Shown in pieces: positions 18,651 to 27,699 of a stretch of 64,000 bases of DNA; position 1 is the stretch's first letter; every line of letters begins with the position of its first letter. This DNA is from Gemmatimonadota bacterium (GTDB taxonomy: Bacteria > Latescibacterota > UBA2968 > UBA8231). The translations under genes and the position numbers were made by a program. Under the pieces are notes generated by a model. That model did not search any database and was not told where the DNA came from. It saw only the letters and a list, made by a program, of their open reading frames with translations. Location: the NCBI GenBank assembly GCA_009840005.1, contig VXOR01000098.1:1-64000 (forward strand), in the 5' to 3' direction.

Positions 18651-18762
18651 TTAAACGCCTTTGGAAGGTGTCCGCTAATCCTGCGAAAACCGGCGGCTTT
18701 CTAGTCGGGCCGACACGGCCGATTGGGAAGCCGCCGTTTCCATGTGCATGGTAGCGTCCCGA

Positions 18763-18861
18763 CCTACATGCGACGATCCGCAGATGGACGCAGATGGACG
18801 CAGAATGGTATTGACAAGACGAGCCGCATCTCGAAACGTTCAACTCATTCAGGATTGCTAT
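18763..18861 (+). repeat. Dispersed repeat copy with 10-bp AGATGGACGC units
   Basis: Starts CCTACATG, contains GATCCGCAG and two tandem AGATGGACGC units, then a tail (ACAAGACGA, CATCTCGAA, CGTTCAA, ATTCAGG, TTGCTA). The same blocks occur in the same order and orientation at 40872-40986 with three units. The tail supplies the AGGATTG that precedes the PPTase start codon. Confidence 0.75.
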
Positions 18862-19578
18862 ATGCCTGCTTCCGTTGCCGAGTGCTGGTGGCGTCCGTTT
18901 AGAAAAGTTGGTCATGCTACGGTCCTACACGTCGATCTGACGGCTCATGCGGCCCGCGAGGCGGAGGCTTGGGCGTGGCTCGATGAGGAAGAGCAGGCGC
19001 GTTGGCAACGCTACCAGCACGACGGTCCGCGACGCCGATTTGCTTTGTGCCGTGCGGCACTCCGCGCCGTGCTCTGTAGTCAACTCGGTTGCCGCAACGA
19101 ACAGCTTGCGTTTGGTGCGTCCGATCACGGAAAGCCGTATGCTGTGGTGCAGGGGGTGGCGGCTCCTGTCAGCTTCAACGTCAGTCACAGCGGCACGCAT
19201 GGACTAATCGCGGTGGCAGCGGCAGGGCGGCTGGGGGTGGATGTGGAGGAGCGCAGCATGCCGCGCGATCTCGATGGACTGATCAGCAGCGTGCTGGGGC
19301 CGGACGAACAAGCCGAGTTGGCCTTGGCGCGTGGATGTCGCAAGTTGCACTTGTTCTTCAGTTTTTGGACCATTAAAGAAGCCTTGATCAAGGCGCTTGG
19401 CCTAGGGCTTGCTTTGGATATGTCCGGCTTCGAGATCCCATTGGCCATGCGCCACGGTAAGACGACGAGCGTATTTCAGTTTCCGCATATACCGACCGTT
19501 AGATGGCGGCTGGAAAATCTTGGCAACGAGCACTTCGCGGCTGCCATCGCTTGCGAATTAGACCCGAATCCCAATTGA
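18862..19578 (+). CDS. Sfp-type 4'-phosphopantetheinyl transferase
   Basis: A 238-residue enzyme that transfers 4'-phosphopantetheine from CoA to carrier-protein serines, needed to activate the ACP domains next door. Family marks are FNVSHSG, LGVDVEE (Mg-binding acidic residues) near residue 125 and FFSFWTIKEALIKALG near residue 170; length fits the two-domain Sfp/EntD type. A longer frame starts at 18742, but its first 40 codons read through a dispersed repeat, and ATG 18862 has AGGA seven bases upstream, so I take 18862. It overlaps the hydrolase start. The position in the PKS cluster makes it the likely dedicated activating enzyme. Confidence 0.92.
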   Translation: MPASVAECWWRPFRKVGHATVLHVDLTAHAAREAEAWAWLDEEEQARWQRYQHDGPRRRFALCRAALRAVLCSQLGCRNEQLAFGASDHGKPYAVVQGVAAPVSFNVSHSGTHGLIAVAAAGRLGVDVEERSMPRDLDGLISSVLGPDEQAELALARGCRKLHLFFSFWTIKEALIKALGLGLALDMSGFEIPLAMRHGKTTSVFQFPHIPTVRWRLENLGNEHFAAAIACELDPNPN

Positions 19579-20480
19579 CTGCGAATTCAGAACCCGTCTG
19601 GGAAGTACCTGAACCGCTTTCCACTAGCGATGTTCGCGTGGATGATGACACTGTCATCACTCTGCGCCGTCATGGGAATCCGGCGGGGCCGCGGCTCGTG
19701 CTGAGCCACGGCAGTGGCCTAGCGATTGATCTCTATTATCCCTTCTGGTCGCTGCTGACCGACGATTTCGATCTGATCATCTACGATCTCAGAAATCACG
19801 GCTGGAATGCTGTCAGCCCCCTGCAAAATCACAATGTTCCGACCTTTGTTAATGACCACGACCTTATTATCGAAGCGATTGACCACCACTACGGGAAGAA
19901 ACCGAAAATAGGCGTCTTTCATTCGGTTGCGGCGCTGACAACGCTTTTATCGCCGGCCAAAGGCAGTGGCTTCTCGGCGTACGTGCTGTTTGATCCGCCT
20001 TTGTGCAAGCGCGGTGCCAGCTATGAAGAATTTGATGCGGCTGCTGAGCGCTTGGCCGCCATGACGCGCCGCCGCACGCCTCAGTTCGAGACTAGGGAAG
20101 AGCTGGTAGATGTTCTTCCCTATATACCAACTTTCCAGCGCGTCGTGCCCGGGGTTTGCGAGCTGGTGGGAAGGACGACGCTGCGCGCAGGCAAGAATGG
20201 CGAGGGTTATGAGCTGCGCTGTCCGCGCGAGTACGAAGCGCAGGTCGTAGAGTATGCTGCCCCTTATGCTGTGCTGGTAGATTTTGCAACATTCCATTGC
20301 CCAATAAAGGTCCTCGGCGCTGATCCTACCTTGCCGTATTCCTATCTGCCGACGCTCGATCTTAGTCACATTTTGACCGTAGATTACGATTTCCTACCTG
20401 AATCGACGCACCTTCTGCAAATAGAGCAACCAGCAGAATGCGCCGCGGCCGTGCGCGAATTTATCGAGTCTCTGGCTTGA
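19575..20480 (+). CDS. Alpha/beta hydrolase, thioesterase candidate of the PKS locus
   Basis: About 301 residues with the alpha/beta-hydrolase pattern: oxyanion region LSHGSGLAID, strand LIIYDLRNHGWN, nucleophile elbow GVFHSVAAL (Ser present; Ala in place of the last Gly of GxSxG), and a late His in STHLLQI. No signal peptide, so cytosolic. The TTG at 19575 overlaps the PPTase stop as TTGA; an in-frame ATG at 19503 inside the PPTase gene is the alternative, so the start is uncertain. As the last gene of the PKS-ACP-PPTase row, and because the PKS has no thioesterase domain, chain release or editing is the natural guess. Substrate is not shown by sequence. Confidence 0.75.
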   Translation: MTANSEPVWEVPEPLSTSDVRVDDDTVITLRRHGNPAGPRLVLSHGSGLAIDLYYPFWSLLTDDFDLIIYDLRNHGWNAVSPLQNHNVPTFVNDHDLIIEAIDHHYGKKPKIGVFHSVAALTTLLSPAKGSGFSAYVLFDPPLCKRGASYEEFDAAAERLAAMTRRRTPQFETREELVDVLPYIPTFQRVVPGVCELVGRTTLRAGKNGEGYELRCPREYEAQVVEYAAPYAVLVDFATFHCPIKVLGADPTLPYSYLPTLDLSHILTVDYDFLPESTHLLQIEQPAECAAAVREFIESLA

Positions 20481-20491
20481 TACCCATTTTC

Positions 20492-22225
20492 CTACTGCGC
20501 CACTTGCACCGTGACGATGTCCAGTCCGTGATACTTCTGGTGCCGCACCGACGAAGCGTAATGGCGCAACAGGCGAAACGATAGCTCTCGTTCATCGAAG
20601 GTTTCGGTCTGTTCGTCTAAATACGCGAGACGGTCTTCTAGGTTTTCCTCGTCAAAGACCGCTAGAAATTCCATTTCCACAGTCCCGCCTTCGGGCCGCG
20701 CGACGATAATCAAGCGCGGGGCTTCGCCTGCTGGATATGCGTCGCCCGGCTGCAACAAACTCGACAGGGTCTCCTCGCCGGCGGAGCGCAACCGCTCGGT
20801 CGCGGCAGCGTCCCAACCCATCTGGGCGGCAACCTCTTGGAGGAAGGCGTTGACGCGGGGAAGGTCGGCGATATCCAACCGGACCGCTAGGCGTCGGCGG
20901 CGCGGACTAGTCAGTTCGAGGAACGCGGTGAGCGCAAGCGCTGTCGCCGTGCCGACGGTTATGCCGTTGCCGAGCAATTCACCCCAAGGGCTGCCCAGCA
21001 GGTCCGCGAGAACGTTGCGATGTTCCATACCGAGGCCGATGGAAAACGCCAGTCCTACTACGATGGCCTTCTGCGGGTCGAGGCCGGCCCGCGCGAGAGT
21101 CTGTACCCCCTCGACGAAGAGCATTCCAATCGCGACTAGCAAAAATCCCCCCATGACCGGGCTGGGAATGGAGAGTAGTACGCTGGTTATCTTGGGAAAG
21201 AACGCCAAAACCACGAGAAGACCCCCCACGGCATATCCGGCGCTGCGCGCGGAGACTCCGGTGAGATTGATGAGCGAGACGGTAGAAGACGAGTAGGAGG
21301 TCGTGGGCGGTGTTCCGGCAATGCCCGATAGCAGAACGCCCACTCCGTTGGCGTAGGTTGAGCCTTGGATCAGGCGAAAGTCTGTCGTCCGTGGCCGCCG
21401 CCGCGACACCTGTTGAATGACCACACCGTCGCCGATGCCCTTGATCACTTGCACGAGGGTGACGATTAAGAACATCGGCAGCAGCGCCCAGAACCCCGCA
21501 CTCGGCGTCAGGTCCAGCCCAGGGAATCCGCTGGCGGGGATTCCAACCCAAGCAGCGGTGCTCAAGTGTGCAAAGTCGTACAGTCCGAACGGTATCGCGG
21601 CCACGCAGCCGGCGGCGATTCCAATTAGTAGCGACCACGGCCGCCAAGTGCGGGGACCGCGCAGCATCGACATTGTGGCGGCAATCAGCGTCACCGCGGC
21701 CACGCACGGACCTGCCGCCAGTGAAGATCCCTCGGGCACTTCTTGCAGCCGGTCGAAAGAGATGGGCAGGAGAATCGCCGCAATCAGCATGAGTACCGTG
21801 CCGGAGACAACGGGCGTAATGATGCGGCGCAGCAACGGCAGCCATGCCGCTAATGCTAGATAAAAAAGCGACGAAAGGACGATGAGGCTCGCCAACATGG
21901 CCGGGCCGCCCTCCTCGATGGCCAGGACCGAGACGGCGATGAAGTTGGGCGTGGCTCCCATGATGAGCACGTGGCCGCCGCCCAGTCGTCCGATCTTGGC
22001 CGCCTGTAGCGCGGTGCCTATCCCGCTGATAATCAGTGCCGCGAAGACGGCCCACGACAGATAGCGTGCGTCTTGGCCGGCTGCTAGGGCGGTGATGGCG
22101 ACGATCAATACCGTCGGCGCTATCCCTATTATGATGCCTTGGACCCCGACCCCTAGGGCCACGGGTAGGGGACATGGCTCGTCCGGTTCGTAGCGGATGG
22201 TTGCGTTTGCGCGGGCTGCTGTCAA
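20492..22225 (-). CDS. NCS2 xanthine/uracil permease fused to HATPase-like domain
   Basis: A 577-residue protein. Residues about 20-430 form 12 to 14 hydrophobic helices with NCS2 hallmarks (GVQGIIIGIAPT, GATPNFIAVSV near the first repeat, NGVGVLLSGIAGTPPTTS, GGFLLVAIGMLFVEG), indicating an inner-membrane nucleobase:cation symporter. Residues about 445-577 are soluble and begin DIADLPRVNAFLQEVAAQMGW; the pattern AATERLRSAGEETLSSLL resembles the N-box region of RsbW/HATPase_c_2 anti-sigma-type ATPases, and FDERELSFRLLRHYAS the end of that domain. This would be a transporter with its own regulatory domain. The start appears to be TTG and is uncertain. It converges on the hydrolase with 11 bases between them. 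Confidence 0.8.
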   Translation of the reverse strand: MTAARANATIRYEPDEPCPLPVALGVGVQGIIIGIAPTVLIVAITALAAGQDARYLSWAVFAALIISGIGTALQAAKIGRLGGGHVLIMGATPNFIAVSVLAIEEGGPAMLASLIVLSSLFYLALAAWLPLLRRIITPVVSGTVLMLIAAILLPISFDRLQEVPEGSSLAAGPCVAAVTLIAATMSMLRGPRTWRPWSLLIGIAAGCVAAIPFGLYDFAHLSTAAWVGIPASGFPGLDLTPSAGFWALLPMFLIVTLVQVIKGIGDGVVIQQVSRRRPRTTDFRLIQGSTYANGVGVLLSGIAGTPPTTSYSSSTVSLINLTGVSARSAGYAVGGLLVVLAFFPKITSVLLSIPSPVMGGFLLVAIGMLFVEGVQTLARAGLDPQKAIVVGLAFSIGLGMEHRNVLADLLGSPWGELLGNGITVGTATALALTAFLELTSPRRRRLAVRLDIADLPRVNAFLQEVAAQMGWDAAATERLRSAGEETLSSLLQPGDAYPAGEAPRLIIVARPEGGTVEMEFLAVFDEENLEDRLAYLDEQTETFDERELSFRLLRHYASSVRHQKYHGLDIVTVQVAQ

Positions 22226-22270
22226 AAGAGGCTCAACTTTCCGTCGGGATCACGGCGCGAACCGATCATC

Positions 22271-23614
22271 TCACGCTGGATAAATGCCCAAAAATTCGCG
22301 GGCCGGGTGGTGCGGCTCCGAGGCCGAGCGGGCATCGGGATCGTTGACTACTGCGGTAGTGGGCGGCACTACGGGGTGCCCGTGGGCTAGGGGGTCGTCG
22401 GTGTTTTGCATCCATTGGTCGAGGCGTTGGCGTAGCTCCTTTAGATGGTCTTGGGAATTGGGGTCTGCTGCTAGGTTGTGGGTTTCGTGCGGGTCGAAGA
22501 TCAAGTCGTAGAGCCGTTCGCGCTCTAAGGGGCGTTGCCGCCAGCCTTGGTCGATAAAATAGTCTTTGGTCAGGCTGTCGTCGCAATTGGGCAGGACGGG
22601 GTATTGGCGCTGGTCGAAGCGGCGGATGTACTTGAAGCGCGGCGTGCGGATACAGCGCTGGGGCTCGTAGTAGGTGTGGTAGTTTACTTCGGCGAAAATT
22701 TCATTGCGGATTTCCTGCGCTTGGCCGTTTACCACCGGTAGGATCGAGGTGCCCTGCACGTGATCGGGCAAGGCGATTCCGGCTAGGGCGCAGATCGTTG
22801 GATAGATATCGATTTGGCTGACCAAGGCATCGATCACCTGACCGCCGCTGAAGCCTCCTGGGCCGCGCAGCACCAGCATGACGCCAAGGCCGTGGTCGGT
22901 GAGGTTGCACTTCATGGTGGGGAAGGCAATGCCGTGGTCCGTGGTGCAAATGACGAGGGTATTGTCGGCCAAGCCGTTGTCCTGCAGGGCGGCGAAGACG
23001 CGGCCCATTTTGGCGTCGAGGGTGCGGGCCGCGTCGATGTAGGCGGCCATGTCTTGGCGCGTCTCAGGGGTATCGTGAAAAGGCGCGGATGGCCGCACGT
23101 AGCGCGGATCGGTGGGAGCTTCGTCTTGGGGCTGGGGCGCAAAACCGCGTCTTTGGCGGTGGGTTTCGCCAAAGCCCACGTCCAAGTAAAAGGGAGCGCG
23201 ATGATCTTCGGCCAAAAAGGCAGCGGCTCGGTCTTCGGTTTGGGTATCGGGAGCCTCTTGGGGCAACAGGCGGGTGAAGCCTCCGTCGTTGACGTCCGCT
23301 ACTACGTGCTGGAAGCCGGCCATGGCCGTGGTGTAACCGGCCTTTTGCAGGGTATGGGTCAGCAGCCGTTCGGGGTGGGGCAAGGTCCAGCCGCGATTGA
23401 CCAAGCCGGTCATGCCGCAGGAATGGGCCCACTGGCCCGTGAGCAAGCAGGCGCGGCTGGGCGAGCAGGTGGGGTTGGCGCAAAAGGCTTGGCGGAAGAG
23501 GACGCCTTCCTCGGCTAGCTGCTGGATATGAGGCGTGGGTATGGCATGGCCGTAGGGCTGGACGTAGCGGCCGGTGTCGTGCGAGTGGATATAGACGATA
23601 TTGGGGGCTGGCAT
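22271..23614 (-). CDS. Type I sulfatase (arylsulfatase family)
   Basis: A 447-residue sulfatase. The core signature is NPTCSPSRACLLTGQ, with Cys50 the residue that anaerobic or aerobic maturases convert to formylglycine. N-terminal PNIVYIHSHDTGR and middle VICTTDHGIAF supply the metal-binding Asp/His residues. No signal peptide is apparent (MPAPNIVYIHSHD), so it may be cytosolic or exported by another route. It probably removes sulfate from a carbohydrate or similar ester; substrate unknown. No maturase gene is in the window. It stands alone on the minus strand between the permease and the TlpA-like pair. Confidence 0.92.
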   Translation of the reverse strand: MPAPNIVYIHSHDTGRYVQPYGHAIPTPHIQQLAEEGVLFRQAFCANPTCSPSRACLLTGQWAHSCGMTGLVNRGWTLPHPERLLTHTLQKAGYTTAMAGFQHVVADVNDGGFTRLLPQEAPDTQTEDRAAAFLAEDHRAPFYLDVGFGETHRQRRGFAPQPQDEAPTDPRYVRPSAPFHDTPETRQDMAAYIDAARTLDAKMGRVFAALQDNGLADNTLVICTTDHGIAFPTMKCNLTDHGLGVMLVLRGPGGFSGGQVIDALVSQIDIYPTICALAGIALPDHVQGTSILPVVNGQAQEIRNEIFAEVNYHTYYEPQRCIRTPRFKYIRRFDQRQYPVLPNCDDSLTKDYFIDQGWRQRPLERERLYDLIFDPHETHNLAADPNSQDHLKELRQRLDQWMQNTDDPLAHGHPVVPPTTAVVNDPDARSASEPHHPAREFLGIYPA

Positions 23615-23678
23615 GGGAACCTATGGTTGGTTGATGGTGCGAAGCGAGGGATAGCGCGGATTCGCCATTTAGCTGGAG

Positions 23679-25148
23679 TCATCGCCTCGTTGTCCTAATA
23701 ATATAATAGCCTGTTTTTTTTGACGACGGCACCTTCCCAGACGCGACCTTCTCAATGCGGACGACCACCTCCTCGACAATGGCATTGAAGACATTGCGGC
23801 CGGCCATCCGGCCGTCTGGACTCCTTAGGAAGGAGGGTATGTCGACGCGGTCGTCCATGCAGCCGTCTGGCCCCACTAGGAAATAGGAGGGTATGCTCTG
23901 AACCTGGTACAACTGAGCGACTGCCGACTGCCAGCCGCCCGGAGAGTGGACGTGGACGCCGGTCAGTCCGTGCTCATCGACTGCTTGGTGCCACTCGTCG
24001 GCAGGGTCCAAAGAAATGTTCAAAAATACCACCTTCTGGTCACGGGTCCGCTGTTTGATCTCTTCCAGATAGGGCACTGCCCCGATGCACGGACCGCACC
24101 AACTTGCCCAAAAGTCCAAGAAAACCGCCTGCCCTTTGAAATCGCTTAGGGAGACGCTTTGGCCTTGGAGATCACTGAGGGTGAAGTCGGGCGCGGGCTG
24201 GCCGGGTTTGAGCTTGGATATTTCCCGCACGACCTCCTCGACGGCCTCGGTGTATGCGGGATAGGGATTGTCTTGGCGGAATTCGGCTAGGCGTTGTTCC
24301 CCTTGGTCAAACCAGCCCTTCCGAAAGTCCCAAACGATTTCCCCGGCGAGAAAAAAGTACCGGACTTTGCCGTGCAAGGTCTGCTTGGCCTGATTATAGG
24401 GGGTGTAGGTTTCAATATGGTCTTGGCGTTGGCTGTCGGATAGTTGCTTCAGTTGTACTCGATCATCGGCGTCTTTTCTTATACGAACGAAATTGCGATC
24501 CAGAAAGGTGCGGTAATCGGTGGTGCCGATAGCCGCTTCGTCAACCAGTTCAATCTGGTTGAGGGCTTCGTGATAGTCCGCGGGGAGGTCTTCGTTTTTG
24601 TGTCCATTGGCGAACATGTAATCAGTGGGATAGGAGACCACTAAATTGGCCCATTCATAAGTGATTTCAGCGCGGTAGTAATCGACGAAGGCCGGCGTGA
24701 GTCCTCCTTGGGCACACCCCTCGTCCAGAAAGCGAGTCATTTCCAAGCGCCGCTGGTCGATTATTTTGCGAAAGGCATCAACCTCCAAGTCTGCGTAGTC
24801 GATGTCTAGGTAATCGGGGAAGCGGGCCCGCAGAGCAGCGAGGAACTGGTTGTTGGCCGCGCCTTGGCCGGAAAAGCGGAGGGACTGAGGAAGGCTGAGC
24901 AAGTCCGCGTCGATGTGCAATTGGTCTCCCGGTTCCAAGAAGAGCTTGACCTTCTTGTCGAGCTTGACCGAAACCATTTGCGCTTCAGTAAACGGCAGTT
25001 CTACCGTGAGGGTGCCCTTTTCGTCGAGTGGGACTTCGACGGTGACGGGCGTATGGTAGATGGGCGTTTGCTGGTACTCGAAGGCAATGCTGCGGCGCTC
25101 TGAAGCATTGGCTAGCGCGGCGGTGACGCGGGTGGAAAGCGGTGCCAT
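23679..25148 (-). CDS. TlpA/ResA-like thioredoxin-fold protein, copy 1
   Basis: A 489-residue protein. The C-terminal third is a TlpA-like thioredoxin domain: PGQPAPDFTLSDLQG, then FWASWCGPC near residue 350 (redox CxxC), LNISLDPADEWHQA and IPSYFLVGPDG. The N-terminal 300 residues contain a small beta region (PIYHTPVTVEVPLDEKG) and a helical middle resembling the DUF4369-like part of Bacteroidetes thiol:disulfide interchange proteins. Unlike those, no signal peptide precedes it: the ATG at 25148, with GAGGAG seven bases upstream, begins MAPLSTRVTAALANASERR. A near-identical paralogue lies immediately upstream, so this is a tandem duplication. The C-terminus differs from copy 2. Confidence 0.88.
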   Translation of the reverse strand: MAPLSTRVTAALANASERRSIAFEYQQTPIYHTPVTVEVPLDEKGTLTVELPFTEAQMVSVKLDKKVKLFLEPGDQLHIDADLLSLPQSLRFSGQGAANNQFLAALRARFPDYLDIDYADLEVDAFRKIIDQRRLEMTRFLDEGCAQGGLTPAFVDYYRAEITYEWANLVVSYPTDYMFANGHKNEDLPADYHEALNQIELVDEAAIGTTDYRTFLDRNFVRIRKDADDRVQLKQLSDSQRQDHIETYTPYNQAKQTLHGKVRYFFLAGEIVWDFRKGWFDQGEQRLAEFRQDNPYPAYTEAVEEVVREISKLKPGQPAPDFTLSDLQGQSVSLSDFKGQAVFLDFWASWCGPCIGAVPYLEEIKQRTRDQKVVFLNISLDPADEWHQAVDEHGLTGVHVHSPGGWQSAVAQLYQVQSIPSYFLVGPDGCMDDRVDIPSFLRSPDGRMAGRNVFNAIVEEVVVRIEKVASGKVPSSKKTGYYIIRTTRR

Positions 25149-25230
25149 GTAAATCTCCTCTCATTATCATCCAGAATGTAGTGGCCTAGCGGCCCCTGTA
25201 AAAGTCGTGCTCCACAGATAAACAATGCGG

Positions 25231-26649
25231 CTACCCTCTGATGTGCATCTCCGATCGGATGCTTTTGGGCGATGACGACGGCACCTGTCCAGACGCCACT
25301 TTCTCAATGCGGCTGACCACCTCCTCGACGTCGGAGACATGGCCAACGTGGCCGTCCATGCGGCCGTCTGGACCTACCAAGAAGTAGGAGGGTATGCCGC
25401 TAACTTGGTACAACTGGGCCACCGCTGATTGCCTGCCGCCCGGAGCGTGGACATGGACGCCGGTCAGGCCGTGCTCATCGACTGCTTGGTGCCACTCGTC
25501 GGCGGGGTCCAAAGAGATGTTCAAAAAGACCACCTTCTGGTCGCGGGTCTGCTGTTTGAGCTCTTCCAGATGGGGTACTGCCTCGATGCAGGGACCGCAC
25601 CAACTCGCCCAAAAGTCCAAGAAAACCGCTTGCCCTCTGAAATCGCTCAGGGAGACGCTTTGGCCCTGGAGATCGTCGAGAGTGAAGTCGGGGGCGGGCT
25701 GGCCGGGTTTGATCTTGGATGCTTCCCGCACGACCTCCTCGACGACCTCGGTGTATTCGGGGTAGGGGTTATCCTGGAGGAACTCGGCCCAGCGTTGTTC
25801 GCCTATGTTAAATAGGCCGTATTGGAAGTCTATGACGATTTCCCCGGCGAGAAAGAAGTACAGGACTTTGCCGTGCAAGGTCCGCTTGGCCTGATTGTAG
25901 GGAACGTAGGTTTCAAACTGGTCTCGGCGTTCCCCAGCGGCCATCTGCTTAGTGTCGGGATGGTTGTGCCACTCTTGCCAAAGGCGTAAGAAATTGCGCG
26001 ACAGAAAGGTGCGGTAATGGGTGGTACCGATAGCTGTTTCGTCAACCAGTTTGACTTGATCGAGGATGTCGTAATAGTCCTCGGGGAGGGCTTCGTTCTC
26101 CCGTCCGTTTTGCCTCTCGTAATTGCGCGGATAAGAGACCAGTTCTTTGGCCCAATCATAGGTGATTTCGGCGCGGTAATAATCGACGAAAGCCGGTGCG
26201 AGTCCTCCTTGGGCGCACCCCTCGTCCAGAAAGCGAGTCATTTCCACGCGCCGCTGATCGATTGTTTTACGAAAGGTATCGACCTCCAGGTCTTTGTAGT
26301 CGATGCGTAGGTAATCTGAAAAGCGGGTCCGCAGGGCGGCGAGGAACTGGTTGTTGGCCGCGCCTTGGCCGGAAAAGCGGAGAGATTGGGGCAGGTCGAG
26401 CAAGTCCGCGTCAATGTGCAATTGGTCGCCCGGTTCCAAGAAGAGCTTGACCTCGCGCTGGGGGCCGACCGAGAGTACTTTCGCTTCGGTGAACGGCAGT
26501 TCCACTGCGAGGCAACCCTTTTCATCGAGGACGGCTTCGACGGTGACGGGCGTATGGTAGATGGGCGTTTGCGCGTACTGGCCGAAAATGCTGCGACGCT
26601 CCGCAGCATTGGCTAGCGCGGCGGTGACGCGGGTCGAAGGCGGTGTCAT
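25231..26649 (-). CDS. TlpA/ResA-like thioredoxin-fold protein, copy 2
   Basis: A 472-residue paralogue of the 23679 gene. Most of the length aligns by eye (TRVTAALANA, LEPGDQLHIDADLL, FSGQGAANNQFLAALR, WCGPCIEAVPHLEELKQ, HVHAPGG). I start at ATG 26649 (MTPPSTRV), which has GAGGAG upstream and matches the start of copy 1; the longer frame to 26721 adds an unrelated 24 residues. The central part (FLRLWQEW, HPDTKQMAAG) and the end (VEEVVSRIEKVASG, then IRSEMHI) have diverged. The redox CxxC is intact. Only 82 bases separate the two genes, so they are probably cotranscribed. Confidence 0.87.
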   Translation of the reverse strand: MTPPSTRVTAALANAAERRSIFGQYAQTPIYHTPVTVEAVLDEKGCLAVELPFTEAKVLSVGPQREVKLFLEPGDQLHIDADLLDLPQSLRFSGQGAANNQFLAALRTRFSDYLRIDYKDLEVDTFRKTIDQRRVEMTRFLDEGCAQGGLAPAFVDYYRAEITYDWAKELVSYPRNYERQNGRENEALPEDYYDILDQVKLVDETAIGTTHYRTFLSRNFLRLWQEWHNHPDTKQMAAGERRDQFETYVPYNQAKRTLHGKVLYFFLAGEIVIDFQYGLFNIGEQRWAEFLQDNPYPEYTEVVEEVVREASKIKPGQPAPDFTLDDLQGQSVSLSDFRGQAVFLDFWASWCGPCIEAVPHLEELKQQTRDQKVVFLNISLDPADEWHQAVDEHGLTGVHVHAPGGRQSAVAQLYQVSGIPSYFLVGPDGRMDGHVGHVSDVEEVVSRIEKVASGQVPSSSPKSIRSEMHIRG

Positions 26650-26813
26650 GAAAATCTCCTCTCTTGGAGATGCGGCTTGTGGACAGGAGCCAAATTTCGT
26701 ATCTCGCTTCCGAGTGTCCAAATGGGTGCTCTACGTGAATCGGAGATGAAATTTTCGGGACTCGATCCATGCTATTCGGGCATTGATCGCACACTCATTT
26801 AAGGAGGTCCACC

Positions 26814-27542
26814 GTGACTGAGAATAGAGAAGTTATGCTGCAGAATTACACTCGGCGCGAATTTCGCGAAGGGCTTGAGGCCGGGAAATTCCAGGCCGCG
26901 GTCATCCCCACCGGCAGCATCGAGCAGCATCTCGAACACCTGCCCTTTGATCACGATATCGCCTCGTCAACCTGGGTGGCGCAACAAGCGGCCCTGCGCA
27001 TGTACCCAAAGGTGATCGTGGCCGTGCCCATGGCCGTAGGCATTTCCGAGCATCACATGAAGCACAAGGGCAGTCTCACGGCCAAGCCGGGCTCGTGGCT
27101 GGCGGTACTCTTCGACGCGGTGGAGTGTTTTGCCCGCCACGGCATTGAGAATATCCTAATCCTCAACGGTCACGGCGGCAATGTGCAACCCGTGAATAGC
27201 ATACTCCGTCAGTGGCGCCTCTTTTTCGAGTCCACAGCCCCGGGGGTCAATCTGCACTTCCATCCCTATTGGAACTTAATTCCAAGGACGCTCATCGACG
27301 AGCACATGGTCACCAAGAGCGCCCCAGGACACGCCCAGGAATTCGAAACCTCACTGGCCATGCACATGTTCCCGGAGAAAATCCGCCACGACGCCATGCA
27401 GGACCAGGAGGACAAGACACCCTTAGAGGCCGATGCGGAAAAGGGAAGGATTTTGTCCGAAGAAGCGGTCAATCGGGTAGTGGAATATCTCGAAGCGATG
27501 ATGGAAGGGAAAACCCTACTCGACGTGGGAGAGCGGTACTAG
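26814..27542 (+). CDS. Creatininase-family amidohydrolase
   Basis: A 242-residue cytosolic enzyme of the creatininase/creatinine amidohydrolase family. Metal ligands are visible in PTGSIEQHLEHLPFDHDI (Glu37, His39, Asp46/Asp48 region), and the LNGHGGNVQP and HAQEFETSLAM blocks are also family-typical. Members hydrolyse cyclic amides or formamides, for example creatinine, or act in cofactor pathways; the substrate here is not defined by context. The start is GTG at 26814 with a perfect AAGGAGGT six bases upstream. It is divergent from the TlpA-like genes, with about 160 bases between that could hold both promoters. Confidence 0.9.
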   Translation: MTENREVMLQNYTRREFREGLEAGKFQAAVIPTGSIEQHLEHLPFDHDIASSTWVAQQAALRMYPKVIVAVPMAVGISEHHMKHKGSLTAKPGSWLAVLFDAVECFARHGIENILILNGHGGNVQPVNSILRQWRLFFESTAPGVNLHFHPYWNLIPRTLIDEHMVTKSAPGHAQEFETSLAMHMFPEKIRHDAMQDQEDKTPLEADAEKGRILSEEAVNRVVEYLEAMMEGKTLLDVGERY

Positions 27543-27699
27543 CAGCTCGTAGAGCCACAGTTCAAATGTGGGGACCGCGCTCCCGGATGACGCGGATCGC
27601 CAGATCGGGATCGACCTGCACAACTCCTCTTGGTTTGCACCTGGTATTAATTTCTCGATCCTAGTGCTGAGTCTGGCGGCCCTGTTAGGGGCAGCGCCA

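Noticed and set aside
18779..18803. Possible CRISPR-like or tandem array
   Set aside because: Only two 10-base units with no spacers; it is part of a dispersed repeat.
20979..22175. 398-residue minus-strand frame inside the NCS2 gene
   Set aside because: Arg/His-rich alternate frame without family features; the NCS2 frame is clearly real.
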